Shown: positions 16,404 to 25,442, counted from the stretch's first letter. The stretch: 34,806 nucleotides of DNA from Saprospiraceae bacterium (GCA_015490715.1 WFXH01000036.1:1-34806), one strand, 5' to 3'. Notes: a model not told the origin generated them from the letters alone. Program-made: numbers and translations.

Positions 16404-17015
16404 TTACTGCATGGCTTCGGCGTAGCGCCGCTCGACTTCGTCCCAGTTGATGACGTTGAAGAAGGCCTCTACATATGCGGGACGGCGGTTTTGATACCGC
16501 AAGTAATACGCATGCTCCCAAACGTCTAGACCCAGAATCGGTATGCCGCGGCACTCCACGAAGGGCATGAGCGGATTGTCTTGGTTGGCCGTAGAGCAGA
16601 CCTCAAGGCCTTTGGCGTCGTTGACGATGAGCCAGGCCCAGCCCGAACCAAATCGACTCTTGGCCGCATTGGAAAAGGCCTCTTTAAAGGCCTCAAAAGA
16701 GCCAAAGGCTGTGTTGATGGCCTCTGCCAATGCTCCTTTCGGCGTCCCCCCGCCGTTGGGCGACATGATTGCCCAGAAGAGATTGTGGTTGTAGTAACCA
16801 CCTCCGTTGTTGCGCACCGGCGCGTTGGATGGCTCCAGCGAGCCGAGTATCTCTTCGATGCTCTTCGAGGCCAGCTCTGTCCCTTCGATGGCACTGTTGA
16901 GCTTGTTGGTATAGCCCGCGTGATGCTTGGTATGATGGATCAGCATCGTGCAGGTGTCGATATAGGGCTCCAGTGCATCGTAGCTGTACGGTAGTTCTGG
17001 TAGTTTAAATGCCAT
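16404..17015 (-). CDS. Superoxide dismutase, Fe/Mn family (Mn-type features)
   Basis: The product is 203 residues, the normal length. It converts superoxide to oxygen and hydrogen peroxide. Metal ligands are in place: H27 (MLIHHTKHH), H77 (YYNHNLFW), D164 and H168 ([11 protein letters not shown]). The segment [10 protein letters not shown] carries the Gln seen in manganese enzymes, where iron enzymes usually place a Gln elsewhere in the chain; metal use could still be mixed. No signal peptide is seen, so it is cytoplasmic. It lies between the convergent pyrD gene and the kynurenine monooxygenase on the same strand, 60 bases downstream of the latter's stop. Confidence 0.96.
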   Translation of the reverse strand: MAFKLPELPYSYDALEPYIDTCTMLIHHTKHHAGYTNKLNSAIEGTELASKSIEEILGSLEPSNAPVRNNGGGYYNHNLFWAIMSPNGGGTPKGALAEAINTAFGSFEAFKEAFSNAAKSRFGSGWAWLIVNDAKGLEVCSTANQDNPLMPFVECRGIPILGLDVWEHAYYLRYQNRRPAYVEAFFNVINWDEVERRYAEAMQ

Positions 17016-17075
17016 AGTCGCACAATTTTACTTGTACAACATCACGCATATGAAATTGTTTTCCTATACAAGTTG

Positions 17076-18491
17076 TCATTCACGCTTGACGGACGACATA
17101 CAAGTCCCTTTGGGAGTGCCGCAGGCTTTGCGTATCTGTTTGAGTAAGGTGGCCAAATCGATGTGTTCAACGGTTTCAAGGCGCAAATTGCTGCTAAATT
17201 CCATAAGGTAATCGTCCTGGCAATGACCCAGGCGCTGGGCAACGCGATAGGGCACCTCGTCGCAATAGGTGACCAGCGAATACTTGGAGTGAAAGTCGTC
17301 AAACGTTTGCTCTAAGGCGAGCTCCAGTTTGCGTTTGATGATAAAGGTGGTATCCTTGACGTACTTGCGCATTTCGTAGTAATTTTCTTCCGCCATGTCG
17401 GCGATCGCATCGGCGTCGGGCTTGCGCAAGCGCTCAAATTCCGTAAACAACTTCCTCCAATCGCCGTCAAAATCCTCGCCCATCATGTCGTCTAAGATGC
17501 GCACATCTTCAAAGGCTGCGTTCATGCCCTGCCCGTAAAAGGGCACCACCGCATGGGCCGCATCGCCAATGAGTAAGGTCCTCCCATAGGTCTTCCACGG
17601 ATAGCACTTGATGGTCGACATCGTGCCGGTGGGATTGCGAAAAAAGTCGCCTTCTAAATCTTCGATGTGCATGACGACATCGGCAAATTCCCGCTCGAAA
17701 AAGCGCCGCACCGCCTCTGGCGTCTGTAGCGTAGCAAAGCTCACCTCTCCACCCTCCATCGGCAAGAAGAGGGTAACCGTAAAGCTGCCATCCGCATTGG
17801 GCAGCGCGATGAGCATGTATTCGCCTTTGGGCCAGATGTGCAAGGCATTGGCATAGATGCGATGGCTACCATCACCTGATGGAGGGATGCGCAACTCCTT
17901 ATACCCGTGGTCGATAAATTTCTGCATGTAGTTAAACCGAAGGGTGCTACTGTGTTGGAGCATGCTGCGTCGCAGTGCCGAACCAGCCCCGTCGGCACCA
18001 ATGACCACCTCGGCCTCGATTTGCCGCTCTTGGCCGTCTTTGGTGTAGTACACCACAGCGCGCTGGAGATCCACATGGGTACACGTGGCCTGAAAAAGTA
18101 TGTCGACCCTACCCGTACCCTCGGCAGCATCGAGGAGCAAGGCGTTGAGATCACCGCGCTTGACGGAGTAATTGCAGAGATTTTTGCGCCCGCTGTAGAG
18201 CTGCAAATCCGTATTGCCCCTGTCGTCGTGTACCATTCTGCCATAGACGGGGATCGTCGTCTGGAGGACGGCATCGGTGATGCCGATTTTGTCGAGAGCT
18301 CGGATGCCGCGGTTGGAGAGCGCGAGGTTAATTGATCTGCCCGCCGAGATATCGGTGGTACGGAGGTCCGGTCGCTTTTCCAGGAGGATGACGCTGAAGC
18401 CGCGCTGCCCCAGCACGGTTGCCATAAGTGCACCACTCAACCCCGCACCGATGACCACCACGGGCTTTTGAGGCCTATACGCACTTGCCAT
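17076..18491 (-). CDS. kmo: Kynurenine 3-monooxygenase
   Basis: The product is 471 residues from ATG 18491; a GTG three codons earlier is less likely. It is an FAD- and NADPH-dependent hydroxylase making 3-hydroxykynurenine in tryptophan breakdown or the kynurenine route to NAD. The Rossmann motif is VVVIGAGLSGALMA with EKR at the end of strand 2. RSINLALSNRGIRALDKIGI, the FAD/NADPH motif VIGADGAGSALR, and GDAAHAVVPFYGQGMNAAFEDV are all typical of KMO. The C-terminal helices (RKYVKDTTFIIKRKLE) match the membrane-association region. No kynureninase, tryptophan dioxygenase or 3-hydroxyanthranilate dioxygenase is adjacent. It is divergent from the OsmC-like gene. Confidence 0.95.
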   Translation of the reverse strand: MASAYRPQKPVVVIGAGLSGALMATVLGQRGFSVILLEKRPDLRTTDISAGRSINLALSNRGIRALDKIGITDAVLQTTIPVYGRMVHDDRGNTDLQLYSGRKNLCNYSVKRGDLNALLLDAAEGTGRVDILFQATCTHVDLQRAVVYYTKDGQERQIEAEVVIGADGAGSALRRSMLQHSSTLRFNYMQKFIDHGYKELRIPPSGDGSHRIYANALHIWPKGEYMLIALPNADGSFTVTLFLPMEGGEVSFATLQTPEAVRRFFEREFADVVMHIEDLEGDFFRNPTGTMSTIKCYPWKTYGRTLLIGDAAHAVVPFYGQGMNAAFEDVRILDDMMGEDFDGDWRKLFTEFERLRKPDADAIADMAEENYYEMRKYVKDTTFIIKRKLELALEQTFDDFHSKYSLVTYCDEVPYRVAQRLGHCQDDYLMEFSSNLRLETVEHIDLATLLKQIRKACGTPKGTCMSSVKRE

Positions 18492-18612
18492 AACCTCCAC
18501 ATTTGCTTCGGGACAAACTTAAGGAAAAATTTACGCCACCTACCGATAGAAGGGCGGTTTTTATGCCATTCTCCCTACCTTCGCCCCTGAAAGGATTAAA
18601 CCTTACTGCTCT

Positions 18613-19059
18613 ATGGCACATCGCGTCGTAATGGAACACGTCTCAGGGCTTCACTTCGAGGTAGAAACGCTCGGCGGAAAGATATCCCTCGATGGAGATG
18701 AAAAATTAGGAGGGCGCGGCATGGGCGTACGCCCCAAACCCCTCATGCTCACCGCACTCGGCGGATGCATGGGCATGGATATTGCCTCCCTGATGCCCAA
18801 ACTGCGCGCCGAAGCAGAAGTCCAGCGCTTTTGGATCGAAGTAGAAGGCCAACTCACCGAAGAGCACCCCAAAACCTACCACACCGTCCGCGTCGATGTC
18901 TTCTTCGAGGGCCAAGACCTCAAAAAAGACCGCCTGCTCAAAATCGTCCGCATGTCGCGAGAGCGCTATTGCGGTGTCTATGCCATGTTTGAAAAGTTTG
19001 CCCAAATGCAGCTGAAGGTGCACTTCTTACCCGAAGGCACTGAAGAACTCATTCCTTGA
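18613..19059 (+). CDS. OsmC-family peroxide-resistance-like protein
   Basis: The product is 148 residues. The OsmC fold shows as GLHFEVETLGGKISLDGDE (N-terminal strands), GVRPKPLMLTALGGCMGMDIASLMPKLRAE with the first conserved Cys (C52), and KIVRMSRERYCGVYAMFEK with the second (C120). The two cysteines form the thiol peroxidase site in Ohr/OsmC proteins. This branch is the YhfA-like group, where substrates are less certain. A TACCTTCG sequence about 38 bases upstream is a one-mismatch -7 box. The last 11 bases overlap the convergent prmA gene. Confidence 0.93.
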   Translation: MAHRVVMEHVSGLHFEVETLGGKISLDGDEKLGGRGMGVRPKPLMLTALGGCMGMDIASLMPKLRAEAEVQRFWIEVEGQLTEEHPKTYHTVRVDVFFEGQDLKKDRLLKIVRMSRERYCGVYAMFEKFAQMQLKVHFLPEGTEELIP

Positions 19060-19909
19060 TCGACCGAACAAAAGTGTCGCAACACCACTCCCCTTCACGC
19101 TCTACATGGATACAGCTCATGCCCACCGCTTGCGCCGCGCGTTCGATCACGTACCGCTCCGTGGCAAAATACCCCGAACACACCAGGGTCCCGCCACTTC
19201 GCAGATAGGTATCGATTTTTTGTATGAAATCGTGCACCACCTGCCGATGGATGTTGGCGAGGACTATGTCAAAGGGACGCAGCGGCTTCCAGCAGAGAAT
19301 GTCTGCCTGAACGAAGTGAATCCCGTCGATACCGTTAAGGCGGGCATTGTGCTGTGCATTGTCAATAGCTTCTTTTTGACGATCGACAGCGGTGACCGAC
19401 CGCGCACCCTCCATCATTGCCGCTATGGCTAAAATGCCCGAGCCCGTGCCGGCATCCAACACCTCCTTGCCGCTTAGCTCTAAGCAGCTGAGCGCGCGCA
19501 GCATCATGCGCGTCGTTTCGTGATGCCCTGTGCCAAACGCCATGGCGGGATAAATGTATATGCGCTTGCCCATACCTGGCAGGTCCTCCGTCGCGTGACC
19601 GACGGGCACGATGAGCCATGCATCATCTACAGCTACAGGCTGTATGGATTCAGCCCAGCGTGCATTCCAATTTTCTGCGCGAATCCACTGACTTTGCCAA
19701 CGCGCGCCAAGATGGCGGAGATCCTCCGCCACCGGGCGAAGGATGTCTTCCACCGATGAAGTGGAGGAATAATAAGCCAACAACTCGCCTTCGCGCTCTT
19801 CTACGCCAAGGGGAGAGCTGCGCTCGAGGATGCCGAGGAGTGCATCGGCATGTTCAGGTCGAAGGTAGAAGCGCACGCACCAGTACCCACGCTCACTGGC
19901 ATCTCCCAT
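19049..19909 (-). CDS. prmA: Ribosomal protein L11 methyltransferase
   Basis: The product is 286 residues from ATG 19909; longer readings would run into the upstream gene. PrmA uses SAM to methylate ribosomal protein L11. The N-terminal L11-recognition domain covers about 1-90. The methyltransferase domain has the PrmA-specific PAMAFGTGHHETTRMML (121-137), the SAM loop LDAGTGSGILAIAA (151-164), VTAVDRQKEAIDNAQHN, and the catalytic-site LANIHRQVV. It is last in the minus-strand cluster from coaX, 11 bases after the DUF3108 gene, and its stop overlaps the OsmC gene tail to tail. Confidence 0.95.
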   Translation of the reverse strand: MGDASERGYWCVRFYLRPEHADALLGILERSSPLGVEEREGELLAYYSSTSSVEDILRPVAEDLRHLGARWQSQWIRAENWNARWAESIQPVAVDDAWLIVPVGHATEDLPGMGKRIYIYPAMAFGTGHHETTRMMLRALSCLELSGKEVLDAGTGSGILAIAAMMEGARSVTAVDRQKEAIDNAQHNARLNGIDGIHFVQADILCWKPLRPFDIVLANIHRQVVHDFIQKIDTYLRSGGTLVCSGYFATERYVIERAAQAVGMSCIHVEREGEWCCDTFVRSIKE

Positions 19910-19920
19910 ATTCCGACACT

Positions 19921-20760
19921 TTACAGCCTGGAATACAGCGGATGGCGGAGATTCTTGTAGTCGATGAGATAGGCCTTGACCGAGCCGACCTTGATAGGAC
20001 TTTCGATGACGACGGGTATGCGATTGGCATCGTCGCTCACCCATACGTACATTTCATCCCCCTCGTTGAAAATGTTACCCGCAATGAGCTGGGGCGTAAT
20101 CTTATGGGTGCGAAACCTCCCCTGGTAATAACTGTCCTTGATCTCCATGCCTCGATAATAGACGCGCACGTCGTACACTCCATCTTCGAGGAAAACCTTA
20201 ATGGGCAATACTCCCCTGCGTCGCATGGTGGTAATGTCTTGATTGCGCAGTCGATAGAGTACCGACAACACATCGGACACGCAACCTCCAAGAGGAAAGC
20301 TACCAGTGGTTTGCACACCGTTTTTCGTCACGGTATTGTGCGCCGTATTCGTCTGGTGATCAAAGACCACGATTTCATCAATCCGATAATCCCCCTCCTG
20401 CACATGGCGCTCAAAGCGCAGGGGAAGCAAAGTGCGCTTTTCGACTACGGCCTTAAATTCGTCGTACACCTTAAAAAACCACTCATACGAGGCATAGGTC
20501 TTGCCGATAGCGGTGAGATACCAGTAATTGGAATCCTCTCGAACGGAAAAACGCACTGTCCCCGCAGGAATCCACAGCAGCCCCCAGTTGTAATACACCT
20601 TGTAGAGCAAGTATTCGCCCTCGCGAAAGCTTCGGTTGTCGATAGCACAGGGCCTCTCACTTCCGAGGGCGGAAGCATCGCTCTGTGCCGTCATCTTCGG
20701 TACAAAGGCAAACATTATCGCAATAAGAAGTGTACTCCTATAAAATTGAGGACTATGCAT
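19921..20760 (-). CDS. DUF3108 secreted protein
   Basis: The product is 279 residues from ATG 20760. A signal peptide (FYRSTLLIAIMFAFVPKMTAQS) ends near residue 26. The body matches DUF3108: FREGEYLLYKVYYNWGLLWIPAGTVRF near the start, WFFKVYDEFKAVVEKRTLLPLRFERHVQEGDY, a YRLRNQD helix, and the closing EMYVWVSDDANRIPVVIESPIKVGSVKAYL. The pattern suggests a periplasmic or outer-membrane-facing beta-sheet protein; no enzymatic function is known for the family. The start overlaps the stop of the flippase-like gene by 8 bases (20753-20760), so translation is coupled. Confidence 0.9.
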   Translation of the reverse strand: MHSPQFYRSTLLIAIMFAFVPKMTAQSDASALGSERPCAIDNRSFREGEYLLYKVYYNWGLLWIPAGTVRFSVREDSNYWYLTAIGKTYASYEWFFKVYDEFKAVVEKRTLLPLRFERHVQEGDYRIDEIVVFDHQTNTAHNTVTKNGVQTTGSFPLGGCVSDVLSVLYRLRNQDITTMRRRGVLPIKVFLEDGVYDVRVYYRGMEIKDSYYQGRFRTHKITPQLIAGNIFNEGDEMYVWVSDDANRIPVVIESPIKVGSVKAYLIDYKNLRHPLYSRL

Positions 20761-21736
20761 GTACCGTCCGTATTGTCGGGGCTTGTAGGGCAAACCATAC
20801 ACTCCCTACCAACGCAGGCACCAACAGATTTAGTACCCAGGTCAATGCGCTGGCCAGCGCGATGCCCTCCACCTCTGCTCCGTAATGCTGCAAGAGGAGC
20901 ACCGCCCACTCGATACGCGCAGCAAAGCCCAGCCAGCCCGGTATGGGTACGACCGTCTGTAAAAAAAACACCAAAGGCAATGCCTCCATCCAGTGCATCA
21001 CCGATGCCCCCGGTATCATCACGTCCAACAGATAGGCAAACAGGGTCAGATACGTCAGGTAGCGCAGCCCAGCCAATACACCGACCACAGCCAATTGCCT
21101 CAGCGTGGGAGGCTCACCTATCCGCCGACGCACCACAGTCCACCGACGGGCCATGGATGCCGACACTGCACGCCACACCAAATACCCCACTCCCAATAGC
21201 GCGAAGACTCCCAAAAGCATCCACCCAGCCTTAGACGAAAGCCCGACGGGGATTACAAACAATCCATCTGAGGACGACAAGAGGTAAAGCGCCGGCAGCG
21301 CTCCAGCCATGGTTACTGCGGTCTGAATCAGCGAATTCCACCCCATGCGCTGTAGCCCCATGGCACGTGCGTGCGAGGGGAGCAACATCGGCCGACCGAC
21401 CAACTCGCCCAACCGATACGGGGTGAGCAGCCCCATGCCCCAACCCAGTAGCACATCCCGCACGCAGTCTCCCCACCGTCGATCCATCACACCTCTGAGC
21501 AACCAATACCACTTACTGCCCTCCAGGAGAACATTGATGGCCACAAGCCCTATGACCATGCCCAGCGAAGAGCATGTGAAAAGTGATTGGAGCCGCCCCA
21601 CAACCTCCAATGTCCACCCGTTGTCGACAATTGTCGTCCAGAGTTTATAGCCCAAAGCGCCGGTCAAGACAAGCCCCACGGCTCGCGTTACGACGCTGCG
21701 CCGCGCGAGGAGGCGTCTAATTTCGTCGACACTCAT
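20753..21736 (-). CDS. Flippase-like (LPG synthase TM / UPF0104) membrane protein
   Basis: The product is 327 residues from ATG 21736, which clears the upstream TPR gene by 22 bases. There are about eight hydrophobic helices. The pattern GLVAINVLLEGSKWYWLL, LLGWGMGLLTPYRLGELVGR and VPIPGWLGFAARIEWAVLL matches the lysylphosphatidylglycerol-synthase transmembrane family, where the conserved polar TPxRxGE and PxPGxxG segments are thought to handle lipids. The catalytic cytosolic domain of true MprF is absent, so this is the stand-alone membrane domain. The substrate is unknown. Overlaps the DUF3108 gene by 8 bases. Confidence 0.88.
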   Translation of the reverse strand: MSVDEIRRLLARRSVVTRAVGLVLTGALGYKLWTTIVDNGWTLEVVGRLQSLFTCSSLGMVIGLVAINVLLEGSKWYWLLRGVMDRRWGDCVRDVLLGWGMGLLTPYRLGELVGRPMLLPSHARAMGLQRMGWNSLIQTAVTMAGALPALYLLSSSDGLFVIPVGLSSKAGWMLLGVFALLGVGYLVWRAVSASMARRWTVVRRRIGEPPTLRQLAVVGVLAGLRYLTYLTLFAYLLDVMIPGASVMHWMEALPLVFFLQTVVPIPGWLGFAARIEWAVLLLQHYGAEVEGIALASALTWVLNLLVPALVGSVWFALQAPTIRTVHA

Positions 21737-21758
21737 GAGGGTGAAAAACTGCTCCTGC

Positions 21759-23216
21759 TCAGTTGTACCGTACAATGACCGTTTCGCCAATCCAGCAGTT
21801 GACCTTTACCTTTTGGCCTTCCTTGATCTTGCGCATGAAGCCCTCTTCTTTGGGAGGTCGCAGCTTGGCATAGCGGGCGATTTTGCGATTGGCTTCTTCA
21901 CGCACCTCGGGATCGATCGACTTGGCATAGGCATATTTGTCGATAGCGGCGAGGATAGCCAAACGTTGGTTCCACAGATCCCCGCAGTGTCGAGCCGTCG
22001 ACGCGTACATATCGCCGATGAGCATGTACGGACGCCCCCAGCCCTTCTTCAGTGCGGCTGCGCGCAGCGCCTCGCGTCGCGCATCGACGTGTTGCTTCAA
22101 CTTTCGAAAGAGAATAGAGGCAATGGCAAAGTGATAACGCGCCTTGTCTTCATCGCTCTCCGCCTTGTCGATGGCCAGGCGGTATTTTTCGATAGCTTCC
22201 CTAAACTTCGCCTTCGCCTCCTGGGTTTTGCCCTCCTCTTGCGCCTGTACACCTTCGTCAAACAGCCGCTTGGCGGCAATATGGGGATTTTTGGCCTCAA
22301 ACTCGGCGCGGAGCTTGAGGTTTTCCGTCGTCGCATAACGCTCCCAGCGTCGCTCCAGCCGACTCAAAAAGGCATTACCCTGCTCATCACAACCGGCCTT
22401 CTTCATCTTGGCAATCATATACTTGACCCGCTCCATGTTGTTGGTGTCGGCTTCGTATTCGGGTCGAAACTTTTTCTCGAAATAGTCGCAGTCGTAGAGT
22501 TTCAACTCAATTTCGCCAAACTTGGCTTCTGCGTGCTTTAAGGACTGATCGTAATACTCCGCCCACTCGTCCTTCTTAGCGATGTTGTATTCGGCAATCT
22601 CTCGAATGCGCTGATGGATGCGCCGCGCCTCCTCGGCCGATATCTTGCCCTTGTCGAATAGATAGACTGCTACTGTGGCATACGGAATGATGACCGTGTA
22701 CAGTGAGTGCACACCGGCCTTGTCGACAGCCTCGTCGAGCACTTTTTTGAGCTTCGAATACGGCGTGCGCAAGTAGTAAAACATGTGAAAGGCCTTATCG
22801 CCAAGTATCTGTCCGAGCTTGATGCGGTAACACGAATCGGTCGTACACCCCGACTCAAGTCGCATCTTTTTTGAAGCATAGCACCGATAATAATCGTCGA
22901 ACACCTGGAGAATGCGCTGCTTCCACTCCTCCTTTTTGGCAGGGTCTTGCTCCTGTTCGAAGAGTTTGGTAAGGATTTCAATGCCCGATGTAAAATTGTA
23001 GGGTTTTACGCCGTCATAAGCGGGTGCGATTTCATACGCCAGCTTCCAGTTTTCATACGCCAGCGCGTAATCGCCTTGATCCATAGCATCTACATAAATG
23101 GAATACGCATCGAGGCCCTCTTCCTTGCGTCCCGATTCATCCAATGTTGTGCATTGCGCCCCGATCGTGCCATAGGCCACTATCCACAACATTGCAGGTG
23201 CTGTCCATTTCATCAT
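21759..23216 (-). CDS. Exported tetratricopeptide-repeat protein
   Basis: The product is 485 residues from ATG 23216. Signal peptide: MMKWTAPAMLWIVAYGTIGAQ. The mature part is nearly all helical and lysine-rich. TPR-like helix pairs include DAMDQGDYALAYENWKLAYEIAP (near the start), AAKRLFDEGVQAQEEGKTQEAKAKFREAIEKYRLAID and KARYHFAIASILFRKLKQHVDARREALRAAALKKGWGRPYMLIGDMYAS. It ends in a small beta segment (KVKVNCWIGETVIVRYN). Neighbours are an outer-membrane protein and coaX, an arrangement I recall as recurrent in Bacteroidota. It probably acts as a periplasmic scaffold for outer-membrane work; this is inference. Confidence 0.88.
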   Translation of the reverse strand: MMKWTAPAMLWIVAYGTIGAQCTTLDESGRKEEGLDAYSIYVDAMDQGDYALAYENWKLAYEIAPAYDGVKPYNFTSGIEILTKLFEQEQDPAKKEEWKQRILQVFDDYYRCYASKKMRLESGCTTDSCYRIKLGQILGDKAFHMFYYLRTPYSKLKKVLDEAVDKAGVHSLYTVIIPYATVAVYLFDKGKISAEEARRIHQRIREIAEYNIAKKDEWAEYYDQSLKHAEAKFGEIELKLYDCDYFEKKFRPEYEADTNNMERVKYMIAKMKKAGCDEQGNAFLSRLERRWERYATTENLKLRAEFEAKNPHIAAKRLFDEGVQAQEEGKTQEAKAKFREAIEKYRLAIDKAESDEDKARYHFAIASILFRKLKQHVDARREALRAAALKKGWGRPYMLIGDMYASTARHCGDLWNQRLAILAAIDKYAYAKSIDPEVREEANRKIARYAKLRPPKEEGFMRKIKEGQKVKVNCWIGETVIVRYN

Positions 23217-23233
23217 AAGCGCTTCTTTTATCC

Positions 23234-24586
23234 TTAAAAGAATTTCCGCTTTCGAAACCAAGTATTATCGTTAAACGTCACACCGAGCGAAAATTGCATG
23301 TACGATTTCATGAGGGATTGGGGTACCCACATTTGCCCGATTACCATGCCGAAATGGATGTGCGATATTTGCCGCAAGTGGTACACCGGCAATGTGATGC
23401 CAAGCGGCAATTCCCACTTGCGCACGTGTTCCTCACCAAGCAGACGCGGCTCCACCTGGTACACGAAGCCGGCCCGATAGTGTACCCTGCGCAATAGGGC
23501 AATGGCTCCGAGCTCGGGAATGTAAAATCCCCCCACACTAAAGGCCCAACCACGACCATAGCGCACCCCGGCACCCTCAATGAGCACAGAAGCATCGACA
23601 GCGGTCCAATCTTCTATCTTAAAATCCAACCCCCAACCCCACTGTTCGCTCCTCCAATAGCTCACGCCCAAGCCCCACTCCATCGGCGATCTCCCTATGC
23701 GAAGAGCACTGGACTGGTACAACAAGGTATCCCGGATAGCATTGCCCGAGCCAAAAACGGGCCTCCTCGTCCAGTACAAGCGCTCCAATTGAGCACGCAT
23801 AGCCAGCGAAGGGGTAAAATATACCCCCGCCGTCACATAGCGCTTCCGCGCACTGGGTATGTCCTCGGCCGATAAAAGGCGCCGATATTGTAGTCCCACA
23901 CGCACATACCAACCGGTAAAGTCCAGTTGGTCGTCGAAAAAAGCCTGATTGGGGTTGAGCCTTAGGGGCGGCAGGATCTCGCGCTCCTTGGAAATGTGCC
24001 CAAAGATTTTACCCACGCTCAATCCTCCACTCCAATCCCCTACCTTGACGGCATTGGTCCACAACAGCTGATAACTACCCCCCTTACCTTTGAGGCGCTG
24101 CTCCACCTCGAAGGAATCTCTATAGAGAGTGGTAGACGACACACTGTATTGCACTGTCGTGTAGGGAATGAGCGAAAAACCCATACCCCAGTGAAAGCGC
24201 GCTTCGCGCTTGCGGAAGAGTTCCTGTATGAAATTGCGCATCGGAAAGGCCAGATCCAATCGCTGGGCACTGCCCAACCGTACCACTGCCGTGGAATCTC
24301 CCTCCTTCAATCGCGCCATCTCAAACTGCCCTCCGCTCTCGAAAGCCGTCCACTGCAGCGAAGCGAGCGAGGCCGGATTGTCGACATTGAGCAGCGCCGG
24401 ATGCTGCCACGAAGCGCGCAAATTGCCGCTGTAATACACCGATGCATTCGCCCGCTGCACCACATTGCCCAACCCCAAGATGGAATATGGCTGTTCGTTG
24501 GCCACTTGTGCCCACAGCCCATGGGCCACCATAAAAGCTATAAGAGCGCTAAATCTCACTATACAAGTGCGATCACAATAGAGCAT
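23234..24586 (-). CDS. Outer-membrane beta-barrel protein next to coaX
   Basis: The product is about 450 residues from ATG 24586; an ATG at 24604 is also possible. Signal peptide ends at VAHGLWAQ. The mature start, EQPYSILGLGNVVQRANASVYYSGN and then PALLNVDNPASLASLQ, has the pattern seen in FadL/PorV-like Bacteroidota barrels, where PYS.GLG and NPA motifs are common. Many alternating aromatic strands follow, ending at GVTFNDNTWFRKRKFF. The 3' end is 17 bases from the TPR gene and the 5' end overlaps coaX by 14. The transported or bound molecule is unknown. Confidence 0.85.
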   Translation of the reverse strand: MLYCDRTCIVRFSALIAFMVAHGLWAQVANEQPYSILGLGNVVQRANASVYYSGNLRASWQHPALLNVDNPASLASLQWTAFESGGQFEMARLKEGDSTAVVRLGSAQRLDLAFPMRNFIQELFRKREARFHWGMGFSLIPYTTVQYSVSSTTLYRDSFEVEQRLKGKGGSYQLLWTNAVKVGDWSGGLSVGKIFGHISKEREILPPLRLNPNQAFFDDQLDFTGWYVRVGLQYRRLLSAEDIPSARKRYVTAGVYFTPSLAMRAQLERLYWTRRPVFGSGNAIRDTLLYQSSALRIGRSPMEWGLGVSYWRSEQWGWGLDFKIEDWTAVDASVLIEGAGVRYGRGWAFSVGGFYIPELGAIALLRRVHYRAGFVYQVEPRLLGEEHVRKWELPLGITLPVYHLRQISHIHFGMVIGQMWVPQSLMKSYMQFSLGVTFNDNTWFRKRKFF

Positions 24587-25313
24587 TATACTGCAGTATT
24601 TCATACAATCCTTCTAAGACCAGATGCGGGCGTATTTCGGAACGTCGTGCAATATGCGCTTGTAGCAACCTTGCATCCCCGCCTGTCAAGATGAGCGCAA
24701 AGTTAGGAAATTCTCGCTCCAGTACACGACAATACCCCTCGATTTCAAAGGCCATTCCGCGCAAAGCACCCGCCTGCATCGCCTCCTCAGTAGTCTGCCC
24801 CAACAACGGTACTTCCCCCGACAGCTCCACCTGCGGCAAAGCACTGGTAAACCGATGCATGGCCTCTAAGCGCATGCGCACTCCCGGTGCAATGTTGCCC
24901 CCGCGATGCACCCCCTCCGCATCCAACACATCGCACGTCATACAAGTACCCGCATCGACCACCAGCACCGCCCTCCCACTACTGCGATACCTCGCCCCCG
25001 CCAGCGCAGCCACGCGATCCCTACCCAACTGGGCACGTTGGTATTCCGTATGAAACGGTACAGGCGTGGCAGCATCCAAACGCAAGTACAGCGGCGAGCT
25101 GCGCACGAGCTCTGCCGGCAACTCAAACTCCTCTACTACAGAGGATACGACGATGGGCCTGCCCTCTACAAAAGCCGGTATGCCCCGCTCTGCCCACTCC
25201 GCATGAGTGTATACCTCGAGATCCACCATCGTCCCTCCCTGAAAATGGGCAAACTTCAACCGCGTATTGCCCACATCGATGGCCACAGCTTCTCGTAATT
25301 CCTCCGCTACCAC
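24573..25313 (-). CDS. coaX: Type III pantothenate kinase
   Basis: The product is 246 residues if GTG 25313 is used. GTG 25286 (giving MAIDVGNTRLKF) and GTG 25355 are alternatives; no ATG is available. The enzyme phosphorylates pantothenate as the first step to coenzyme A. Family motifs are AIDVGNTRLKF (phosphate 1), QLGRDRVAALAGARY, VVDAGTCMTCDVLD (phosphate 2), GGNIAPGVRMRLEAMHRFTSALPQV and LTGGDA. The final residues overlap the outer-membrane protein gene by 14 bases, starting the six-gene minus-strand cluster. It is divergent from the DUF4056 gene, and the 25391-25416 hairpin lies between them. Confidence 0.93.
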   Translation of the reverse strand: MVAEELREAVAIDVGNTRLKFAHFQGGTMVDLEVYTHAEWAERGIPAFVEGRPIVVSSVVEEFELPAELVRSSPLYLRLDAATPVPFHTEYQRAQLGRDRVAALAGARYRSSGRAVLVVDAGTCMTCDVLDAEGVHRGGNIAPGVRMRLEAMHRFTSALPQVELSGEVPLLGQTTEEAMQAGALRGMAFEIEGYCRVLEREFPNFALILTGGDARLLQAHIARRSEIRPHLVLEGLYEILQYNALL

Positions 25314-25390
25314 GGTGATACAATATTTTGCCGGCGTGTACAAGACCAAACGCACAAAAGGAGAAAGAACGTCTCTACAAGTAAAAACTA

Positions 25391-25416
25391 TTAATTTTAC
25401 CCTTTGGTAAAATTAA
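25391..25416. promoter_or_regulatory. Perfect 11-bp inverted repeat in the coaX/DUF4056 divergent region
   Basis: TTAATTTTACC (25391-25401) is exactly complementary to GGTAAAATTAA (25406-25416), with the loop CTTT. It sits between divergent genes, 27 bases before the DUF4056 start and 77 before coaX. Its left half includes TTACCCTTTG, the same string found before the nucleoside transporter. An operator for both promoters is plausible; a transcript hairpin is also possible. Confidence 0.6.
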
Positions 25417-25442
25417 CGCACCAAAATTCGGCCGATACGCAA

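Noticed and set aside
19618-21234. 538-codon plus-strand frame
   Set aside because: Antisense to prmA, DUF3108 and the flippase-like gene, with low-complexity Pro/Thr/Ser-rich sequence and no domain.
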